A DNA stretch of 8,188 nt from Pelotomaculum sp. UBA5255 (GTDB lineage: Bacteria > Bacillota > Desulfotomaculia > Desulfotomaculales > Pelotomaculaceae). Numbering within the stretch: position 1 is the first letter of the stretch; every line of letters begins with the position of its first letter. The notes below the pieces were generated by a model. It did not search any database. It saw nothing but the letters and a program-made list of their open reading frames with translations, and was not told where the DNA came from. The stretch covers positions 27,193 to 35,380 of the forward strand of contig DHTR01000028.1 in NCBI GenBank assembly GCA_002408725.1, written 5' to 3'. Of this stretch, positions 5,716-8,188 are shown in pieces. Both the position numbers and the translations under genes were made by a program.

Positions 5716-8188
5716 ATGTTTCCTTATCGCTTTGTGTCGGTGACCCCGAAGTTGCCGGAACCAATCTGCAGGCTCAAAGAGATGGCCTATGACTTCTGGT
5801 TTACCTGGAAGCCGGGCGGTATAGAATTTTTCAGGACAATTAAGCCGGAACTCTGGCGGAAAGTTGGGCATAACCCTGTCCGCTTTCTCATGCAGATTCG
5901 GGAGGAAGACCTGGTGGCCGCCTCCCGGGATGACGACTACCGGGCGCTCTATAATCGGATTTTTGAACAATACGACCGCTATATGTCTGAAGAGACATGG
6001 TTTGAGAAGCGCTATCCGGAGCACATGAACCATGTGATTGCTTATTTTTCAGCCGAGTTCGGCCTGCACGAGTCTCATCCCATTTATTCCGGCGGCCTGG
6101 GCCTGCTGGCGGGAGACCACTGCAAATCGGCCAGCGATCTAGGCCTCCCCTTTGTTGGTGTGGGACTATTGTATAAGCATGGTTATTTTACCCAAAAGAT
6201 TAACGCTGAGGGGCGGCAGGAGGCCGAATACCCATATTTGAATTTTTTTGAACTGCCGATTACACCGGTCTACGAATCCGCCGGCAGCCAGTTGGCCGTT
6301 TCGGTGGAATTGCCCGGTCGTACTGTCTTTGTCCAGATCTGGAAGGCAAAGGTGGGAAGGGTGAGCATCTACCTGCTGGATGCCGATACCCCCAGGAATG
6401 CTTTAAAGGACCGGGGCCTGACCGGCTCGCTCTACGGCGGTGACAGGGAGTGCAGAATTTCCCAGGAGATCCTCCTGGGCATCGGTGGGGTCAAGGCCCT
6501 GCGTGCCCTGGGGATTAATCCCCGGGCCTGGCATATCAACGAGGGGCACCCTGCTTTTCTCATTATTCAACGAATCAGGGAACTGGTGAAAAAGGGGGTT
6601 TCCCTGGAAACGGCCAGGGAAGCCGTGCGCTCATCAACCATTTTTACCACGCATACCCCCGTTCCGGCCGGTCATGACCTTTTTAATGAGAAGATGATAG
6701 AGATGTTTTTTGCAAAAATAGCGGAAGAAATGGGTCTGGATTTGAAAGCGTTCCTAGCGCTGGCCTGGGATGCACAGCGGGATAGCTTTAACCTGACGCT
6801 TCTGGCCTTGAATCAATCCTACCTGTCCAACGGGGTCAGTTGGCTGCACGGCAGGGTTGCCCGGGATATGTTCCGCACCCACTACAGCCGGCTTCATCCC
6901 GAAGAGATCCCGATTACCTCCATCACCAATGGGGTGCACATTGGGAGCTGGCTGGCCTGTGAGTTGAGAGATTTATACTCCCGGTATATCGGCAAGGGGT
7001 TTGTGGATCAAGTTAATCAATGCCAGGTCTGGGAAAAGGTAGATAATATTCCCGACGAGGAGCTCTGGCGGGTTCACCGCTATTTAAAAGAGAAAATGAT
7101 TGACTTTGTGAGGGTCAGCTTGAAAAAGCAGCGCAGGCGAAACTACGAACTTTCCAGGCGGATCCTCGAGGTGGATGAATACTTGAGCCCCGAAGTCCTC
7201 ACTATCGGCTTTGCGAGGCGCTTTGCCACGTACAAAAGGGCCACTCTCCTGTTTCGGGACCGGGAAAGGTTAAGCCGGCTGGTTAATGATCCCTACCGCC
7301 CGGTTCGCTTTATTTTTGCCGGGAAGGCTCACCCTGCGGATACGGCAGGCCAGGAACTGATTAAGCAAATTTACGATTTGTCTAATGAGTCTGATTTTAG
7401 AGGGAAGATTGTGATCCTGGAAGATTATGATATCCACATGGCCCGCCACCTGCTCCAGGGGGTTGATGTCTGGCTCAATACCCCGCGCCGCCTGATGGAG
7501 GCCAGCGGAACCAGCGGCCAGAAGGCCGCCCTGAATGGAGTGGTTAACGTCAGCACCTTAGACGGGTGGTGGCCGGAAGCATATGATGGGAAAAATGGTT
7601 TTGCCGTAGGCACGGAGTATGAATACCGGGACGAGGAGGTTCAAGATCAAGACGATTGCTATTCTTTGTACAGCATCCTGGAAGAAAAATTAATTCCCAT
7701 GTATTACCGGAAACAATCCGGGCTTTCCGTGGAATGGGTTCAAATGATGAAAGAATCGATCAAGACCATTGCTCCGGAGTTTAATACCAACCGAATGGTT
7801 GCAGAATACACCGAGCGTTTCTATGTACCGGCCATTGCCCGGGGACTTCATTTTACCCATAATAATTACGAAACCGCCAACCGCGTCAGTGCTTTTAAAC
7901 GGTTTGTCAGAGAGCGCTGGGATCGGGTTGCTTTTGTTTCTGTGGATTCCAATGCCAGGCCGAAAATGGCCGTTGGAGAAAAGTTGAAAATCAGTGCGAC
8001 TGTCAGCCTGGGGGAAATCAACCCGCGAAGTGTTATCTTGGAGGTTCTGTATGGGGAGGCCGGGGATAGCGGGCTTAGCAATATCACGGTTATTTCCATT
8101 CCCTATGATAGCGAAGTCGAATCCGGTACTTACCGCTTTGCCGGCGACCTGGCGCTGCCGCAGGGCGCCCTGGGGTACACTCTGCGGG
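5716..8188 (+). CDS. glgP: Alpha-glucan (glycogen/maltodextrin) phosphorylase, GT35; 3' end outside window
   Basis: The frame is open for 824 codons from ATG 5716 to the window edge. GGAGGTG at 5705-5711 supports the start. The enzyme releases glucose-1-phosphate from alpha-1,4-glucans using inorganic phosphate and pyridoxal phosphate, in the cytoplasm. An N-terminal DUF3417-type domain (about 10-105, LKEMAYDFWFTW) precedes the catalytic domain. Motifs there are YFSAEFGL (110-117), NEGHPA (275-280), TTHTPVPAGHD (311-321), ITNGVH (403-408) and GFARRFATYKR (498-508). The cofactor site is EASGTSGQKAALNG (595-608) with Lys603 as the pyridoxal lysine, followed by LDGWWPE. Residues from about 733 look like the beta-rich C-terminal domain typical of this subfamily, which runs to roughly 850 residues, so only a little is probably missing. 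This is the short, Thermotoga-type branch rather than the E. coli GlgP/MalP type. The gene is probably independent of the tup genes because of the terminator upstream. Confidence 0.93.
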   Translation, partial: MFPYRFVSVTPKLPEPICRLKEMAYDFWFTWKPGGIEFFRTIKPELWRKVGHNPVRFLMQIREEDLVAASRDDDYRALYNRIFEQYDRYMSEETWFEKRYPEHMNHVIAYFSAEFGLHESHPIYSGGLGLLAGDHCKSASDLGLPFVGVGLLYKHGYFTQKINAEGRQEAEYPYLNFFELPITPVYESAGSQLAVSVELPGRTVFVQIWKAKVGRVSIYLLDADTPRNALKDRGLTGSLYGGDRECRISQEILLGIGGVKALRALGINPRAWHINEGHPAFLIIQRIRELVKKGVSLETAREAVRSSTIFTTHTPVPAGHDLFNEKMIEMFFAKIAEEMGLDLKAFLALAWDAQRDSFNLTLLALNQSYLSNGVSWLHGRVARDMFRTHYSRLHPEEIPITSITNGVHIGSWLACELRDLYSRYIGKGFVDQVNQCQVWEKVDNIPDEELWRVHRYLKEKMIDFVRVSLKKQRRRNYELSRRILEVDEYLSPEVLTIGFARRFATYKRATLLFRDRERLSRLVNDPYRPVRFIFAGKAHPADTAGQELIKQIYDLSNESDFRGKIVILEDYDIHMARHLLQGVDVWLNTPRRLMEASGTSGQKAALNGVVNVSTLDGWWPEAYDGKNGFAVGTEYEYRDEEVQDQDDCYSLYSILEEKLIPMYYRKQSGLSVEWVQMMKESIKTIAPEFNTNRMVAEYTERFYVPAIARGLHFTHNNYETANRVSAFKRFVRERWDRVAFVSVDSNARPKMAVGEKLKISATVSLGEINPRSVILEVLYGEAGDSGLSNITVISIPYDSEVESGTYRFAGDLALPQGALGYTLR

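Noticed and set aside
5671..6033. Minus-strand open frame of 120 codons
   Set aside because: It is antisense to the start region of the alpha-glucan phosphorylase, whose domain motifs and ribosome binding site are clear.
1..8188. CRISPR array, tRNA or rRNA gene, insertion sequence or prophage elements
   Set aside because: I saw no regularly spaced repeats, cloverleaf, transposase or integrase motifs, or terminal inverted repeats in the window.

Overview
The window looks like chromosomal DNA of an anaerobic Firmicute of the Peptococcaceae type (Pelotomaculum/Desulfotomaculum-like). This is inferred from strong GGAGG ribosome binding sites, frequent TTG and GTG starts, lipoprotein solute-binding proteins of the tungstate family, a molybdenum/tungsten-cofactor riboswitch, and an AmmeMemoRadiSam gene pair. 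All recognised genes are on the + strand. The assignment rests on gene content, not on a database search.

Layout. (1) 3-86: the C-terminal tail of an upstream gene, a single membrane segment. (2) 111-2549: an AmmeMemoRadiSam cassette. A Memo-like domain fused to an AMMECR1 domain is followed 27 bases later by the partner radical SAM enzyme. The proteins are widespread, but I know of no established reaction for them. (3) 2550-2926: a 377-base gap with a possible promoter, a recognisable Moco/Tuco riboswitch, an intrinsic terminator directly attached to it, and a leader segment with a hairpin. (4) 2927-4722: two tandem periplasmic-type lipoproteins of the tungstate-binding TupA family. The second keeps the classical family motifs; the first has lost two of the three. 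No TupB permease or TupC ATPase follows. (5) 4843-5490: a 215-residue protein I cannot name, with a weak PD-(D/E)XK nuclease-like pattern. (6) 5491-5715: a structured leader with a hairpin and a strong intrinsic terminator. (7) 5716 to the window end: a GT35 alpha-glucan phosphorylase, cut off by the window edge after 824 codons.

How it fits together. The riboswitch-terminator unit most plausibly lets the cell adjust oxyanion-binding lipoproteins to its supply of molybdenum or tungsten cofactor. The AmmeMemoRadiSam cassette and the phosphorylase look like separate transcription units with no obvious link to tungstate uptake.

The best candidates for something undescribed are the motif-degenerate TupA paralogue under a cofactor riboswitch, the pair's missing transporter partners, the unassigned 4843-5490 protein, and the structured RNA ahead of the phosphorylase gene.
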